Shown here: positions 62,426 to 64,000 of the stretch, one piece after another
Layout of the letters: every line of letters starts with the position of its first letter
Numbering within the stretch: the stretch's first letter is position 1
Origin: G965195345 sp965277625
GTDB lineage: Bacteria > Pseudomonadota > Gammaproteobacteria > CAKMZV01
Length of the DNA stretch: 64,000 nt
NCBI GenBank assembly: GCA_965277625.1
Contig: OZ255827.1
Location: 434,001 to 498,000 of the forward strand
Direction: 5' to 3'
Translations under genes and position numbers: made by a program
The notes under the pieces: model-generated
Told to the model about the DNA's origin: nothing
Seen by the model: the letters and a program-made list of their open reading frames with translations, nothing else
The model's database searches: none

Positions 62426-63334
62426 TTATTTGGTAATCAGACCGTGTTTTTGTAGGCGGTAAATGACATCGTCTTCGGTTGAAATTGACATAAAGCCGAT
62501 GCCGTAATTGCCACAAAATTCGTGCAAAGATTCAATGATGCTTTGGTACTGGTCATTGTAATGATTGCGAATACGATTGAGGTTGGTATGCAGGACGTGA
62601 GAACCGTTGGTAAAGCTCGCTAATGAGCCAGAAGGTAATTGCTGTTCTAAATGATCATAAATATGGATCATTGTGATCTGATGTTTTTTGCTGAAAAATC
62701 GCAACCGATCCTTGTCTAAATCCGATAAATTTGATAGATCGCCAATGAGAAATACCGAAGAAGAATCCTTGAGCAAGCGGGTGCTTTCTTCAATGCCGTT
62801 CATCCATTGATGATTTGGCAATGCAAGGTTATCGGCAACATTGATGGTAGCCAAACTGAGTTGGCCTAACCATAGGCTGAAACGGGCTTGTCTGCTCGAA
62901 GGTTTTTGTAAAGTCCATGGGTTACCAAGTATGGCACCGCCTACGCGTTCCTGATTTTCCAAGGCAACCCAGCCAATGAAGGCAGCCACTTCTGAGGCTT
63001 TTACGCTTTTAAGTGTGGAAGTAGAACCAAAGCGCATGCTTTGACTCATGTCAAGAATCATAAATAATTTGTGTTCTTTATCTTCTTGAAATTCTCGAGT
63101 GTGGGCTTTGTTTTTGCGCGCGGTTATGCGCCAATCAATGGCTTTTGCATCGTCACCCGGTTGATAGAGGCGCGCATTATAAAATTCGATACCACGACCT
63201 TTTTGATGCGATCGGGATTGACCAAGCCTTAAACTTCGACTGATGTTATGTTTGAGTTTCCAAGATTTGGCTGAATGTTGCCATCGTAATAATTCAACCG
63301 TCTCAGATTGGACGCCTAACTTCTCGTGTTGCAT
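62426..63334 (-). CDS. DUF58 family protein of the MoxR/Bat operon
   Basis: 302 residues, no membrane segment. The DUF58 motif SHQKGRGIEFYNARLYQPGDDAKAIDWRITARKNKAHTREFQEDKE is near the N-terminus, followed by a VWA-like fold with LILDMSQSMRFGS replaced here by FMILDMSQSMRFGS. It lies directly after the MoxR gene (stop adjacent to start) and is presumably handled by MoxR together with BatA and BatB. Confidence 0.9.
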   Translation of the reverse strand: MQHEKLGVQSETVELLRWQHSAKSWKLKHNISRSLRLGQSRSHQKGRGIEFYNARLYQPGDDAKAIDWRITARKNKAHTREFQEDKEHKLFMILDMSQSMRFGSTSTLKSVKASEVAAFIGWVALENQERVGGAILGNPWTLQKPSSRQARFSLWLGQLSLATINVADNLALPNHQWMNGIEESTRLLKDSSSVFLIGDLSNLSDLDKDRLRFFSKKHQITMIHIYDHLEQQLPSGSLASFTNGSHVLHTNLNRIRNHYNDQYQSIIESLHEFCGNYGIGFMSISTEDDVIYRLQKHGLITK

Positions 63335-64000
63335 TTAAATCGCAGGAACCAAATCCAACAGTCTTTGAACAACAGCGCTCGTGGTGATACCGTTGGCTTC
63401 GGCTTCAATGGATAGAATGATTCGATGTCTCAAAGCATCCTCGGCCACATTTTGAACTTCCAAGGGGGTAATCACTTCTTTGTTGTTTAACCACGCATAG
63501 GCTTTGGCCGCCTGTGCAATAGCAATGGTTGCGCGAGGGCTTGCACCGTGTTCAATCCATTTAGCCAAATCTTCAGAATAAAGCGCACCATGACGAGAAG
63601 CGTTGATGATTTGAACGATGTACTGACGAACCGAATCAGCGAGCGGCATGGCAAGTATTTCCGATCGTATGGCAAAAATTTCATCAATGGTTAAGGGATC
63701 TTCGATTTGTTTTTCGGGCTCTTTGTTGGCAGAACGGATTTGTTCTTCTTCGACGAGTTCAAGAATGCTTCGTTCCTCTTCAACCGATGGGAAGGCAACA
63801 TTCACGTGCAACATAAAACGATCCAATTGCGCTTCTGGTAGGGGGTAAGTGCCTTCCTGCTCGATGGGGTTTTGAGTTGCCATGACCATAAATAATGGGT
63901 GCATGGGGTAAGTTGTTTGTCCAACACTGACTTGTTTTTCTGCCATGGCTTCCAACAATGCAGATTGTACTTTGGCTGGCGCACGATTAATCTCATCCGC
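63335..64000 (-). CDS. MoxR-family AAA+ ATPase (partial)
   Basis: 222 codons are in the window and the 5' end continues beyond it. The visible part opens with ADEINRAPAKVQSALLEAMAE, the Walker B region, then FMVMATQNPIEQEGTYPLPEAQLDRF (sensor 1 and arginine finger) and the C-terminal lid with GASPRATIAIAQAAKA. MoxR ATPases remodel VWA-containing partners. First gene of the Bat operon. Walker A lies outside the window. Confidence 0.95.
   Translation of the reverse strand, partial: ADEINRAPAKVQSALLEAMAEKQVSVGQTTYPMHPLFMVMATQNPIEQEGTYPLPEAQLDRFMLHVNVAFPSVEEERSILELVEEEQIRSANKEPEKQIEDPLTIDEIFAIRSEILAMPLADSVRQYIVQIINASRHGALYSEDLAKWIEHGASPRATIAIAQAAKAYAWLNNKEVITPLEVQNVAEDALRHRIILSIEAEANGITTSAVVQRLLDLVPAI

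Noticed and set aside
1..64000. CRISPR arrays, insertion sequences and rRNA genes
   Set aside because: No regularly spaced short repeats, transposase genes or rRNA sequence were seen; the only regular repeats encode the pentapeptide and PKD-like domains.

Overview
The window reads as the chromosome of a moderately AT-rich gammaproteobacterium outside the enterics. It carries RecC, leucyl-tRNA synthetase, an rplY-pth-ychF block, an MgtE transporter, family 9 glycosyltransferases and a MoxR/Bat operon. I cannot name the genus from sequence alone.

Layout. 1-23.0 kb is mostly ordinary chromosome: a membrane pentapeptide-repeat protein, an AbrB-type antidote whose doc toxin looks decayed, rpsT, an alpha/beta hydrolase, recC, leuS, a DUF945 protein, a SHOCT lipoprotein, an HNH nuclease gene that looks like a lone integron cassette ending in an attC-like site, moaA-moaD-moeA, a subtilisin-like protease, rplY-pth-ychF, a bile-acid:sodium symporter-family protein, and a di-heme cytochrome c peroxidase behind six near-identical Ig/PKD-like repeats.

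23.1-53.1 kb is a conjugation-type island, more AT-rich than its surroundings. It begins with a strong promoter and an attenuator-like leader, two unknown small genes and a DUF2857-like gene, followed by about 1 kb without a convincing gene. Next come a TIGR03761 gene and a complete-looking type IVb pilus operon (TcpQ protein, PilN, PilO, PilP, PilQ, PilR, PilS, PilV-like). Two further operons encode a genomic-island type IV secretion system of the ICEHin1056/PAPI-1 kind (PilL-like, TIGR03759, transglycosylase, TraD, TIGR03747, RAQPRD, TIGR03758/03745/03750/03746/03749, TraB, lipoprotein, TraC, TIGR03757/03756/03755, TraG-N). It ends at an HU-like gene and a tRNA-Arg. I find no relaxase, integrase, topoisomerase, partition or prepilin peptidase gene between the flanking chromosomal genes.

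The most striking new signal is regulatory. The three transfer operons (25.6, 34.3 and 40.3 kb) share a roughly 26-bp palindromic operator lying exactly 17 bp upstream of a TAWAGT -10 box. In the last two operons the predicted transcription start falls at the start codon, so their mRNAs would be leaderless.

53.6-64 kb is chromosome again: tRNA-Arg, mgtE, two heptosyltransferase-like genes, and the convergent MoxR-DUF58-DUF4381-BatA-BatB/C-BatD operon, whose MoxR gene runs off the window.
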